This document shows, one piece after another, positions 34,860-41,753 of a stretch of DNA of 54,441 bases (the stretch's first letter is position 1; each line of letters begins with the position of its first letter). The DNA lies in contig JAZNQL010000027.1 of NCBI GenBank assembly GCA_045590155.1, positions 1-54,441 of the forward strand, read 5' to 3'. Both the position numbers and the translations under genes were made by a program. Source of the DNA: JAZNQL01 sp045590155. GTDB taxonomy: Bacteria > Bacillota > Clostridia > UMGS1883 > UMGS1540. Under the pieces are notes generated by a model. That model saw nothing but the letters and a program-made list of their open reading frames with translations. It was not told where the DNA came from and ran no database searches.

Positions 34860-35597
34860 ATGAAAAAATTATTAGCATTGCTTTTAGTGTTTGTTTTAGT
34901 TTTCTCAGTTTGTGCTTGTTCAAATACAGAAAAATCCGAAACAGAAAAGGATACAACAACTCAAACACAACAAGATAAAACCGCAGAAGGCGATGATATC
35001 CCCACCGACAAAAACATGCCTGACGAAGAGGTTCCCGACGTAGCGGAAAAAGAGCCTGAAAAAGAAAAACTCCGTTCCGCAAAATATATAGACATTATAA
35101 AAAGTAAAAGCTATACTTTAAAAGCAAGAGTTTTAGAAAACGGACAAGCATCAACTATGACAACAAGCGTAAACGGAGCCGATAAAGCAATGGATGCAAA
35201 TTTTGCAGACGGTACCCGTGCAACCTTAATATCAAAGGGCGGTAAAAACTATGTAGTTGATTACGAAAATCAGATAGTTATGGTAACAACTGCCTCGGTA
35301 GCAACAAGTGCAAGCGGACTTCCTGCCGAAAATATCAGTGCAGAAGGACTTACCTATTACTCAAAGGGAACAGGAACATTTGCAGGAAAATCTTATGAGT
35401 ACGAGCTTTATAAATCGGCTAATGGCGATGTAATAAAATTTTTCTATAACGGCGATAAGCTTATAGGAATGGAAACACCTGCCCAGGACGGAAGCGACAA
35501 CACGCTTGAAATTCAGGAGCTTCGAGCAGGCTTTGATGCAAAAAGCTTTGAACTTCCCGCAAACTATCCGCAGTTTGACTTATCTACGGCTGAATAA
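34860..35597 (+). CDS. Lipoprotein of unknown function
   Basis: 245 residues. A type II signal peptide with lipobox FSVCAC (lipidated cysteine about 20), an acidic Glu/Thr-rich linker to about 70 (EKSETEKDTTTQTQQDKTAE), then a beta-rich domain of about 170 residues resembling LolA/LppX-type lipid-carrier or sensor folds by pattern only (YTLKARVLENG, YEYELYKSANGDVIKFFYNG). No family is certain. AAAGGAG precedes the ATG. It probably shares a transcript with the L,D-transpeptidase. Confidence 0.75.
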   Translation: MKKLLALLLVFVLVFSVCACSNTEKSETEKDTTTQTQQDKTAEGDDIPTDKNMPDEEVPDVAEKEPEKEKLRSAKYIDIIKSKSYTLKARVLENGQASTMTTSVNGADKAMDANFADGTRATLISKGGKNYVVDYENQIVMVTTASVATSASGLPAENISAEGLTYYSKGTGTFAGKSYEYELYKSANGDVIKFFYNGDKLIGMETPAQDGSDNTLEIQELRAGFDAKSFELPANYPQFDLSTAE

Positions 35598-35603
35598 AAT
35601 TTT

Positions 35604-35630
35604 GGGTGCAGGTAACTCTTGCACCCTTTT
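35604..35630 (+). terminator. Intrinsic terminator after the lipoprotein gene
   Basis: A 7-bp GC-rich stem GGGTGCA / TGCACCC with a 9-nt loop and T4, 7 nt after the stop codon. Confidence 0.7.
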
Positions 35631-35650
35631 ACCTAAAAGGAGATAATAAA

Positions 35651-36841
35651 ATGATTTCAGAAAAAATGAAAGCAATGGTAAGCGGCAGCTCGCTTATCCG
35701 CGCAATGTTTGAAGAAGGCGCAAAAATGGCAAAGGAATTCGGGGAAGAGAATGTTTATGATTTCAGCCTTGGCAATCCAAACGTTCCCGCACCTGAAGCT
35801 GTAAAAGAAAGTATAATAAACACACTCCAAAATGATGACAGTGTTGAAACTCACGGTTATATGAGCAATGCAGGCTACCCCGATGTACGCCGTAAAATTG
35901 CCGAAAATATAAATAAAAATGAAGGCACCGATTTTACAGAAAAAAACATTGTAATGACAGTTGGTGCCGCAGGCGGACTTAATGTAATATTAAAAACTCT
36001 TTTAAACCCTGGCGACGAAGTAGTAGTTTTTGCTCCCTATTTTGGCGAGTACAAAAACTATGTTGCAAATTACGACGGAGTATTAAAGGTTTGCCCGCCC
36101 GATACAAAAACCTTTATGCCAAATCTTTTTGCACTTGAAAGTGTAATAACAAAAAAAACCAAAGCGGTTATTATAAATTCGCCAAACAACCCCACGGGCG
36201 TTATTTATCCCGAAAGTGTTATTAAAGAGCTTTCAGACCTTTTACTTAAAAAAGAAAAAGAGCTTTCAACCTCAATATATTTAATTTCTGACGAGCCTTA
36301 CCGCGAGCTTGTGTATACAGATACACAGGTTCCTTATATTACAAAATATTATCACAATACAATAGTTGGATATTCTTATTCAAAAAGCCTTTCGCTTCCG
36401 GGCGAACGTATAGGATATCTTGTATTGCCCGACTCTTTGGATGATGCAGAAGATATTATTGCAGCAGCATCTGTTGCAACAAGAATTTTAGGTTTTGTAA
36501 ATGCTCCATCGCTTATGCAGAAAGCAGTTGCAAACTGCCTTACAGAAAAAACAGACATAGCATATTACGACCGTAACCGTAAGCTCTTGTACGAAACACT
36601 TACATCCTACGGCTTTGAATGTGTAAACCCTGAAGGAGCGTTTTACCTTTTTGTAAAATCTCCCATAGAAGACGAGCTTGCATTTGCAAATGCCGCAAAA
36701 AAATATAATCTGCTTTTAGTTGCAGGAAGAGCCTTTGCGTGCGAAGGCTACATAAGAATTGCATACTGCGTTTCATACGAAACCATACAGCGTTCGCTCC
36801 CTGCATTTAAAAAGCTTGCAGAAGAATTTTCGTTATCATAA
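35651..36841 (+). CDS. Pyridoxal-phosphate aminotransferase, class I/II
   Basis: 396 residues. Fold type I features: VYDFSLGNPNVPAPE at the N-terminus, VGAAGGLNVILKTLLNPGDEVV, NSPNNPTGVIYP, ISDEPYREL, and YSYSKSLSLPGERIGYL with the PLP lysine. This is an aspartate/aromatic-type aminotransferase subgroup common in Clostridia; the substrate pair is not determined. I chose ATG 35651, with AAAAGGAGA before it. It lies between two terminators and so is probably monocistronic, though no clear promoter was found. Confidence 0.88.
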   Translation: MISEKMKAMVSGSSLIRAMFEEGAKMAKEFGEENVYDFSLGNPNVPAPEAVKESIINTLQNDDSVETHGYMSNAGYPDVRRKIAENINKNEGTDFTEKNIVMTVGAAGGLNVILKTLLNPGDEVVVFAPYFGEYKNYVANYDGVLKVCPPDTKTFMPNLFALESVITKKTKAVIINSPNNPTGVIYPESVIKELSDLLLKKEKELSTSIYLISDEPYRELVYTDTQVPYITKYYHNTIVGYSYSKSLSLPGERIGYLVLPDSLDDAEDIIAAASVATRILGFVNAPSLMQKAVANCLTEKTDIAYYDRNRKLLYETLTSYGFECVNPEGAFYLFVKSPIEDELAFANAAKKYNLLLVAGRAFACEGYIRIAYCVSYETIQRSLPAFKKLAEEFSLS

Positions 36842-36846
36842 AAGTA

Positions 36847-36875
36847 ACCCCTGACCCTACAAGGTCAGGGGTTTT
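36847..36875 (+). terminator. Intrinsic terminator of the aminotransferase gene
   Basis: A perfect 10-bp stem ACCCCTGACC / GGTCAGGGGT with a 6-nt loop and TTT, 6 nt after the stop. Confidence 0.85.
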
Positions 36876-36884
36876 GTATGTAAC

Positions 36885-36913
36885 TTGACAAAAAGTCAGA
36901 GAATGTGTATAAT
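36885..36913 (+). promoter_or_regulatory. Sigma-A promoter for the glmM operon
   Basis: TTGACA (36885-36890), a 17-nt spacer and TATAAT (36908-36913). Transcription from about 36920 places the ribozyme about 55 nt into a leader of about 405 nt. Confidence 0.88.
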
Positions 36914-36974
36914 AAAACTCAAAGGTTACGTCATAAAATATTATGAAAGGAGAAAAATATCGGCCTTAAAATAA

Positions 36975-37120
36975 AGCGCCCGGACCTGACTTTGTGGCGT
37001 TGCAGGTTGACGAGGATGAGGGTTATCGAAAAATTCGGCGGATGCCCTCACGGCAGACATGTCGTAAGATAACGGCAAAAACACAGAGTAATTTGTGAAC
37101 AAAAACCGCTTATCAATGAA
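36975..37120 (+). ncRNA. glmS self-cleaving ribozyme (glucosamine-6-phosphate riboswitch)
   Basis: The conserved core is present in order: AGCGCCCGGAC with cleavage expected between A36975 and G36976, a P1 hairpin (ACCTG / CAGGT), GTTGACGAGGATGAGGGTTA then TCGAAAAATTCGGCGGATGC, the GAGGG / CCCTC stem, CGGC, and a downstream P4 stem (GATAACGG with CCGCTTATC) capped by a CACA / TGTG hairpin. This class cleaves its own mRNA when glucosamine-6-phosphate binds. It lies upstream of glmM, not glmS. The 3' boundary is approximate. Confidence 0.93.
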
Positions 37121-37143
37121 AAACATATAGCGATAAAATATTT

Positions 37144-37232
37144 CCAAACGGTAACGCGGGAACCGGTATGCAGGACACAGAGCGAAAAAATGTCGTGCAA
37201 AAGCCCTCCCTCAACGGAATCGTTTGGGGATA
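37144..37232 (+). ncRNA. Second structured leader element of unknown class
   Basis: Outer arms CCAAACG (37144-37150) and CGTTTGG (37221-37227) enclose two hairpins: CGGT / ACCG with a loop containing GCGGG, and GCAGGACA / TGTCGTGC. The CCCTCCC segment at 37204-37210 could pair with the GCGGG loop as a pseudoknot. GGGGATA (37226-37232) can alternatively pair with TATCCC (37252-37257), which overlaps the next terminator-like stem. It does not match a riboswitch class I know. Confidence 0.45.
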
Positions 37233-37255
37233 AAAAGCTTAAAAATGAGACTATC

Positions 37256-37297
37256 CCTTTGTATAAAAATGATACAAAGGTTATTTGGTTTTTACTT
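37256..37297 (+). promoter_or_regulatory. Terminator-like attenuator before glmM
   Basis: A perfect 9-bp stem CCTTTGTAT / ATACAAAGG with a 7-nt loop, followed by a T-rich stretch (TTATTTGGTTTTTACTTTTT). It lies between the ribozyme and the glmM ribosome-binding site. The T tract is interrupted, so its strength is uncertain. Confidence 0.5.
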
Positions 37298-37325
37298 TTT
37301 TAAAAATAGAGTAAGGAGAATAGAA

Positions 37326-38672
37326 ATGAGATTATTTGGAACAGATGGAGTACGCGGAGTAGCAAACGAAGAACTTACAGGCGAGCTTGCCTTTTCTATT
37401 GGTAAGGCATCGGCATACGTTCTTTCTAAAGAAAAAGAAAAGACACCACTTATAATAATAGGTAAAGACACAAGAAATTCGGGCTATATGCTTGAATATG
37501 CCCTTGCAGCAGGAATATGCTCTATGGGTGCAAATGTACTTTTGCTTGGGGTAATTCCCACACCTGCAGTTGCATATCTTACAAGAAAATATAAAGCGGA
37601 TGCAGGGGTTGTAATTTCGGCATCACATAACTCGGCTGAATATAACGGAATAAAAATATTCAACGGCGAAGGATATAAGCTTTCCGACGAAATGGAAGAA
37701 GAAATAGAAAACATTGTTTTGGGCGATATTCCTATGCCACAGGCTCCAAGAGGCGATAGGCTCGGCAAAATGAAGAGAGAAGAAAACGCCTTAAAGGACT
37801 ATGCCGATTATGTAAAAAGCATTGCCGAGTGTAATCTTGAAGGCATGAAAATTGCCATCGACTGTGCAAACGGAGCATCATATAAAGTTGCACCCAAGGT
37901 AATATTTGATTTGGGGGCGGAGGTTTACACGGTACATAATTATCCTAACGGCAGAAACATAAATGCAGACTGCGGCTCTACCCACACAAAAAATTTCTGT
38001 AAATTTGTAAAGAATATAAATGCCGATATTGGTCTTACATTTGATGGAGATGCAGACCGACTGCTGGTTGTTGACGAGCTTGGAAACCTCGTTGACGGAG
38101 ATAAAATACTTCTTATCTGTGCAGAATACTTTAAATCGCAAGGCACTCTAAAAAAAGATACCCTCGTTACAACAGTTATGACAAACATAGGTCTTGTAAA
38201 TGCCGCAAAAGAACGCGGAATAAATATGGTTCAAACACAGGTTGGCGACAGAAATGTACTTGCTGAAATGTTAAAGAACGGCTATTCTTTGGGAGGGGAA
38301 GAATCGGGACACATGATATTTATCGAGCACGCCACCACAGGAGACGGACTCGTTTCGGCAGTAAATCTTTTGAACATTCTGCAAAAAAGCGGCAAAAAGC
38401 TTTCCGAACTTGCAAGCGGATTTATCCCCGCACCGCAGATAGTTTGCAAGGCAAAGGTTTCAAATCAAAAGAAATATACATTCTCTGAAGATGCCGAAAT
38501 AATGGCACAGATAAAAGCACTCGAAGAAGAATTTGCCGACGAAGGAAGACTTTTAGTTCGTGCATCGGGCACAGAGCCTTGCGTTCGTGTACTGCTTGAG
38601 GGAAATGACCAGGCGCTAATAGAACAAAAGGCGAAAGCTCTGGCAGAATTTATAGAAAAGAGGCTTGCATAA
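37326..38672 (+). CDS. glmM: Phosphoglucosamine mutase
   Basis: 448 residues. It converts glucosamine-6-phosphate to glucosamine-1-phosphate on the way to UDP-GlcNAc. Motifs: MRLFGTDGVRGVANEELT, the phosphoserine loop GVVISASHNSAEYNGIK, metal-binding GLTFDGDADRLLVVD, and sugar-binding GGEESGHMIF. ATG 37326 has AAGGAGA upstream. The stop TAA shares its A with the next ATG, coupling it to the GlmU acetyltransferase gene. Its leader carries a glmS ribozyme, a further structured element and an attenuator-like hairpin. Confidence 0.97.
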   Translation: MRLFGTDGVRGVANEELTGELAFSIGKASAYVLSKEKEKTPLIIIGKDTRNSGYMLEYALAAGICSMGANVLLLGVIPTPAVAYLTRKYKADAGVVISASHNSAEYNGIKIFNGEGYKLSDEMEEEIENIVLGDIPMPQAPRGDRLGKMKREENALKDYADYVKSIAECNLEGMKIAIDCANGASYKVAPKVIFDLGAEVYTVHNYPNGRNINADCGSTHTKNFCKFVKNINADIGLTFDGDADRLLVVDELGNLVDGDKILLICAEYFKSQGTLKKDTLVTTVMTNIGLVNAAKERGINMVQTQVGDRNVLAEMLKNGYSLGGEESGHMIFIEHATTGDGLVSAVNLLNILQKSGKKLSELASGFIPAPQIVCKAKVSNQKKYTFSEDAEIMAQIKALEEEFADEGRLLVRASGTEPCVRVLLEGNDQALIEQKAKALAEFIEKRLA

Positions 38673-39295
38673 TGGAATATAAAGATGTAACATTTATAGA
38701 TAAAAACACAGCTTTTATTGAAGAAAACGTTGAAATCGGCGAAGGAACTGTAATCGAACCTTTTGTATATCTTCGAAAAGGCACAAAAATAGGAAAAAAT
38801 GCTTATATAGGGTTTGGAAGTGATATTTCAAATTCACAAATAGGCGATAACGTGCAAATAAAGCATTCTGTTATAACAGACAGCAAAGTAGGCGAAGGCA
38901 CAACAGTAGGACCTTTTGCATACATAAGACCTAACTGCAATGTAGGACAGAATGTAAAAGTGGGAGATTTTGTTGAGCTTAAGAATTCAAATATAGATAA
39001 CGGCACAAAAATATCTCATCTTACTTATGTAGGAGATTCTGATGTAGGCAAAAATATTAACTTCGGTTGCGGTACCGTAACAGTAAATTATGACGGCGAA
39101 AAGAAATTCCGTACAGTTATAGAGGACAATGCTTTTATAGGCTGTAACACAAACCTTGTAGCACCTGTTAAGGTTGGCAAGGGGGCGTTTATAGCCGCAG
39201 GCTCTACAATAACGGAGGATATACCCAATCAAAATTTTGCAATAGCCCGCAGCCGACAAACCAATAAGGATAACTGGAAAAAGAAGGTTAAATAA
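38672..39295 (+). CDS. GlmU C-terminal (glucosamine-1-phosphate acetyltransferase) domain as a free protein
   Basis: 207 residues, all left-handed beta-helix hexapeptide repeats. From GPFAYIRPNCNVGQNVKVGD on it follows the GlmU acetyltransferase domain, keeping YIRPN, VELKNS, KISHLTYVGDSDVG, GTVTVNYDG, NLVAPVKVGKGAFIAAGST and the C-terminal ARSRQTNK. The N-terminal uridylyltransferase domain is absent. It should acetylate GlcN-1-P, the product of the co-translated GlmM. The separate gene at 39347-40078 supplies the other half. Not a maltose/galactoside-type acetyltransferase, given the NYDG and ISHLTYVG signatures. Confidence 0.85.
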   Translation: MEYKDVTFIDKNTAFIEENVEIGEGTVIEPFVYLRKGTKIGKNAYIGFGSDISNSQIGDNVQIKHSVITDSKVGEGTTVGPFAYIRPNCNVGQNVKVGDFVELKNSNIDNGTKISHLTYVGDSDVGKNINFGCGTVTVNYDGEKKFRTVIEDNAFIGCNTNLVAPVKVGKGAFIAAGSTITEDIPNQNFAIARSRQTNKDNWKKKVK

Positions 39296-39299
39296 AAAC

Positions 39300-39331
39300 A
39301 AAAAGGATATCGAGCGCTCGATATCCTTTTT
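39300..39331. terminator. Bidirectional terminator between the two GlmU halves
   Basis: A perfect 16-bp palindrome centred on GAGCGCTC with A5 and T5 ends; it ends transcription from both converging genes. Confidence 0.9.
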
Positions 39332-39346
39332 GTTTTATGTATATGA

Positions 39347-40078
39347 TTATTTGTTTTTTAATACATCTTCGCAGAAAGCAAGGTCTTCAGGAGTGTTAAT
39401 TCCAACCATTTCATAGTCGCTATAAACTTTGCAAGCTTCAACCTTTTTGCCTTCAGCAATAAGAATTCCAGGAACATCTGTAAGATAATATTCGCCCTGT
39501 GCGTTGTTTGAGTTAAGTTTTTTCAATGCTTCAAACAAAACTTTGCTCTTTACAACATAGATGCTGGGATTTAACTCACGGATTTTCTTTTCTTCTTCGG
39601 TAGCATCTTTTTCTTCAACTATTCTTATAACGCTGCCGTTTTCGTCTCTTATAATACGTCCGTAGGGAAGAGGCTTGTCAACTTCGCAGGTAAGTAAAGT
39701 CATATCTGCACCAAGTTTTTCGTGGTATTCAACAGCAGCCTTGTAGCTTTCCTGTCTTACAAGGGGCATATCGCCGCACAAAATAAGAACGTCGCCGTCG
39801 TAATCCTTCAAAGCTTCCTGTGCTGACATAACAGCATGGCCTGTACCCTTCTGTTCTGCCTGAAGTGCAGTTACATATTCGGGGCTTATTGCATCGCGTA
39901 CCTTGTCGGCCATATAGCCTACAATAATAACTGTATCTTCTGGTTTTATAAAGTTTATGTTTTCAAGAACATATTCAAGCAAAGGCTTTCCGTTAAGTTC
40001 TCTTAAAACCTTTGGAAGATTAAATTGTTCAGACATAAGTCTTGTGCCTTTTCCAGCAGCTAAAACTATTGCTTTCAT
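39347..40078 (-). CDS. GlmU N-terminal (UDP-GlcNAc pyrophosphorylase) domain as a free protein
   Basis: 243 residues. A nucleotidyltransferase fold: MKAIVLAAGKGTRL with the G-x-G-T-R signature, LPKVLRELNGKPLLEYVLEN, EQKGTGHAVMSAQEAL, LILCGDMPLV, PYGRIIRDENGSVIRIVEEKD, and ELNPSIYVV. These are GlmU pyrophosphorylase motifs, but the protein stops where the beta-helix would begin. It should make UDP-GlcNAc from GlcNAc-1-P and UTP. ATG 40078 was chosen with AAAGGA upstream. It converges on the acetyltransferase half across a shared terminator and has its own promoter. Confidence 0.85.
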   Translation of the reverse strand: MKAIVLAAGKGTRLMSEQFNLPKVLRELNGKPLLEYVLENINFIKPEDTVIIVGYMADKVRDAISPEYVTALQAEQKGTGHAVMSAQEALKDYDGDVLILCGDMPLVRQESYKAAVEYHEKLGADMTLLTCEVDKPLPYGRIIRDENGSVIRIVEEKDATEEEKKIRELNPSIYVVKSKVLFEALKKLNSNNAQGEYYLTDVPGILIAEGKKVEACKVYSDYEMVGINTPEDLAFCEDVLKNK

Positions 40079-40096
40079 AGTAAAAAATCCTTTCAA

Positions 40097-40365
40097 TTAA
40101 AAATTTGCCATTATTTTATCATACAAAATAACAAAAATCAATAGAACAATAAAAAAATAATAAAAAAGACCGGAAATCAAAAATAAAAAATGAAAGAAAT
40201 ATTTTTTGTAAATCTGATTTATAAACAGATAAATTAGGAAAAAAAGGTCAAAAATGACTTTTTTCTTAAATTTTATGTTTTCCGATACAAACAAATATCG
40301 CCTCTTTGAGCGCTTTGTACTACTTCGGATCTGTTTGTTTATTTTGGATTTTTTTCTATACTTAC
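40097..40365. other. AT-rich intergenic stretch
   Basis: Between the glmU-N start and the zinc-ribbon terminator. It contains the glmU-N promoter and a weak hairpin near 40238-40263 with an A tract and a T tract. An open minus-strand frame here is dominated by Phe, Ile, Tyr and Lys and looks non-coding. I see no gene. Confidence 0.6.
40113..40141 (-). promoter_or_regulatory. Sigma-A promoter for the GlmU N-terminal gene
   Basis: Minus strand TTGATT (40141-40136), a 17-nt spacer and TAAAAT (40118-40113), 35 nt before the start codon. Confidence 0.6.
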
Positions 40366-40393
40366 CAAAAAAAGCGGTGTAAAAATACACCGC
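40366..40393 (-). terminator. Intrinsic terminator of the sigH-tRNA-zinc-ribbon unit
   Basis: A perfect 8-bp stem GCGGTGTA / TACACCGC with a 4-nt loop; on the minus strand it is followed by T7. Confidence 0.8.
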
Positions 40394-40433
40394 CTCTCTT
40401 GTTTGTTCGCGTAAATAACCTCAAAGCGAGAGA

Positions 40434-40703
40434 TTATCTGTGCTTTGCAAGGCATTCACTGCAGTAGATGGGTTTGTCATTCTTGGGAATGAACGGAACC
40501 TTAGCTTCGCCACCGCAATCAGCACAAACACCAACAAATGTTTCGCGGCTGTCACGGATAGCCTGTTTTCTTGCAACGCGGCATTCTTTGCAACGTGTGG
40601 GTTCATTCTGGAAACCCTTTTCAGCATAGAATTCCTGCTCGCCTGCGGAGAAAACGAATTCATTACCGCAATCCTTGCATACCAATGTTTTGTCTTCGAA
40701 CAT
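40434..40703 (-). CDS. Small zinc-ribbon protein (CxxC repeats)
   Basis: 89 residues with four CxxC pairs: LVCKDCGNEF, TRCKECRVA, GVCADCGGEAKVPF and IYCSECLA, plus a YAEKGFQNEPTRCKEC segment typical of the CxxC-x17-CxxC zinc-ribbon family often annotated as zinc-binding proteins. The role is unknown. ATG 40703 has AGGGGA upstream. It lies downstream of sigH and tRNA-Gly on the same strand with no promoter seen, so it is probably part of that transcript. Confidence 0.8.
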   Translation of the reverse strand: MFEDKTLVCKDCGNEFVFSAGEQEFYAEKGFQNEPTRCKECRVARKQAIRDSRETFVGVCADCGGEAKVPFIPKNDKPIYCSECLAKHR

Positions 40704-40789
40704 AAAATATCCCCTCACTTCGAGAAAAATAAAAGTTACCCGATAACGGAATTGCACCGTTTGCTAAATGCACTCTCTTGAGACGGGCA

Positions 40790-40863
40790 TGGAGCGAGCA
40801 ACGGGAATCGAACCCGCATAGCCGGCTTGGGAAGCCGGAACTCTGCCATTGAGTTATGCTCGC
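40790..40863 (-). tRNA. tRNA-Gly (CCC)
   Basis: 74 nt with encoded CCA. The acceptor strands GCGAGCA and TGCTCGC pair; the anticodon arm CCGGC / TTCCCAA / GCCGG gives anticodon CCC; the T arm is GCGGGTTCGATTCCCGT. The mature 5' end is separated by a single base from the sigH stop codon on the same strand, and there is no promoter between, so it is most likely processed from the sigH transcript. Confidence 0.95.
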
Positions 40864-40864
40864 A

Positions 40865-41494
40865 TCAGTTAAATTCAGACAAATACTTTTCAATTTTGCG
40901 TTTTATCCTTTGCAAAGCATTATCAATAGCTTTTGAAGATTTTCCAAGACGTTCGCCTATATCCTGATATGAAATTCCCTGAATATAATAAGCCATAACG
41001 CGGGATTCAAACGAACTTAAAATCTCGTCCATTTTAAGACTTATATCGGCAAGCTGTTCACGCTTTAAAACGATATCTTCGGGATTTTTAGAAGAATCGT
41101 CTTCGCCAATAACATCAAGAAGGGTTGTCTCATATTCGTTTTCAAAAATAGGTCGATTCAAAGAAACGTAAGTATTAAGCGGAGTATGCTTTTGACGTGT
41201 AGCTGCTTTTATGGCGGTTATAATCTGACGCTGAATGCACATTTCTGCAAAAGCATGAAAACCTGCAAGCTTATCAGGCTTATAGTCGCGAATAGCTTTA
41301 AAAAGCCCTATCATACCTTCCTGCACAATATCTTCTTTTCCCGCACCTACCAAAAAGTAAGTTCTTGCGCGGCGCAAAACCACGCTGCGGTACTTTTCAA
41401 GAAGATATTCCATGGCGTCTGTGTTACCATTTTGCGACAATTCTGCCAGTTTTTCATCTGAAAAAGATTCAAAGCCGGGCAAAGAACTGTTCAC
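40865..41494 (-). CDS. sigH: RNA polymerase sigma-H factor
   Basis: 209 residues from a GTG start preceded by GGAGTGAT. Region 2 (DAMEYLLEKYRSVVLRRA, EDIVQEGMIGLFKAIRDY, FAEMCIQRQIITAIK) and region 4 (VMAYYIQGISYQDIGERLGK) match Spo0H/SigH of Firmicutes, the early stationary-phase and sporulation sigma factor. The TGA stop is one base from the tRNA-Gly 5' end. The usual downstream rpmG-secE-nusG genes are not here. Confidence 0.92.
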   Translation of the reverse strand: MNSSLPGFESFSDEKLAELSQNGNTDAMEYLLEKYRSVVLRRARTYFLVGAGKEDIVQEGMIGLFKAIRDYKPDKLAGFHAFAEMCIQRQIITAIKAATRQKHTPLNTYVSLNRPIFENEYETTLLDVIGEDDSSKNPEDIVLKREQLADISLKMDEILSSFESRVMAYYIQGISYQDIGERLGKSSKAIDNALQRIKRKIEKYLSEFN

Positions 41495-41526
41495 AAAAAA
41501 TCACTCCATTTCATATTAACATTAAT

Positions 41527-41555
41527 ATTATACGTTAAATAAAAATTTTTGTCAA
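41527..41555 (-). promoter_or_regulatory. Sigma-A promoter for sigH
   Basis: Minus strand TTGACA (41555-41550), a 17-nt spacer and TATAAT (41532-41527), 33 nt before the GTG start. Confidence 0.85.
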
Positions 41556-41677
41556 GATAAAACACGAAAAATGCCTTGTTTGTATAGCTTTTTGTAGTAT
41601 TTACTATGTTTTTTAAGTAAAATTTATATACAATTTGCATAAAATTATTGTGAAAAATAAAAATTTTAAAAAAACAC

Positions 41678-41706
41678 TTGCAAAAACTTTAAAAAAGTAG
41701 TATTAT
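41678..41706 (+). promoter_or_regulatory. Sigma-A promoter for the glycosyltransferase gene
   Basis: TTGCAA (41678-41683), a 17-nt spacer and TATTAT (41701-41706), with GAAGGAG before the ATG at 41754. Confidence 0.65.
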
Positions 41707-41753
41707 CTACTGGAATATGGAGATAGTATGATTTTGCTTGGAAGGAGTAAAAC

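Noticed and set aside
37144..37232. c-di-GMP or cobalamin riboswitch between the ribozyme and glmM
   Set aside because: Short resemblances (ACAGAGCGAAA, GGGAACCGGT) exist, but the required helices and conserved loops of those classes are not present.
40097..40390. 97-residue minus-strand open frame
   Set aside because: It consists almost only of Phe, Ile, Tyr, Leu and Lys from AT-rich DNA, covers the glmU-N promoter and has no ribosome-binding site.
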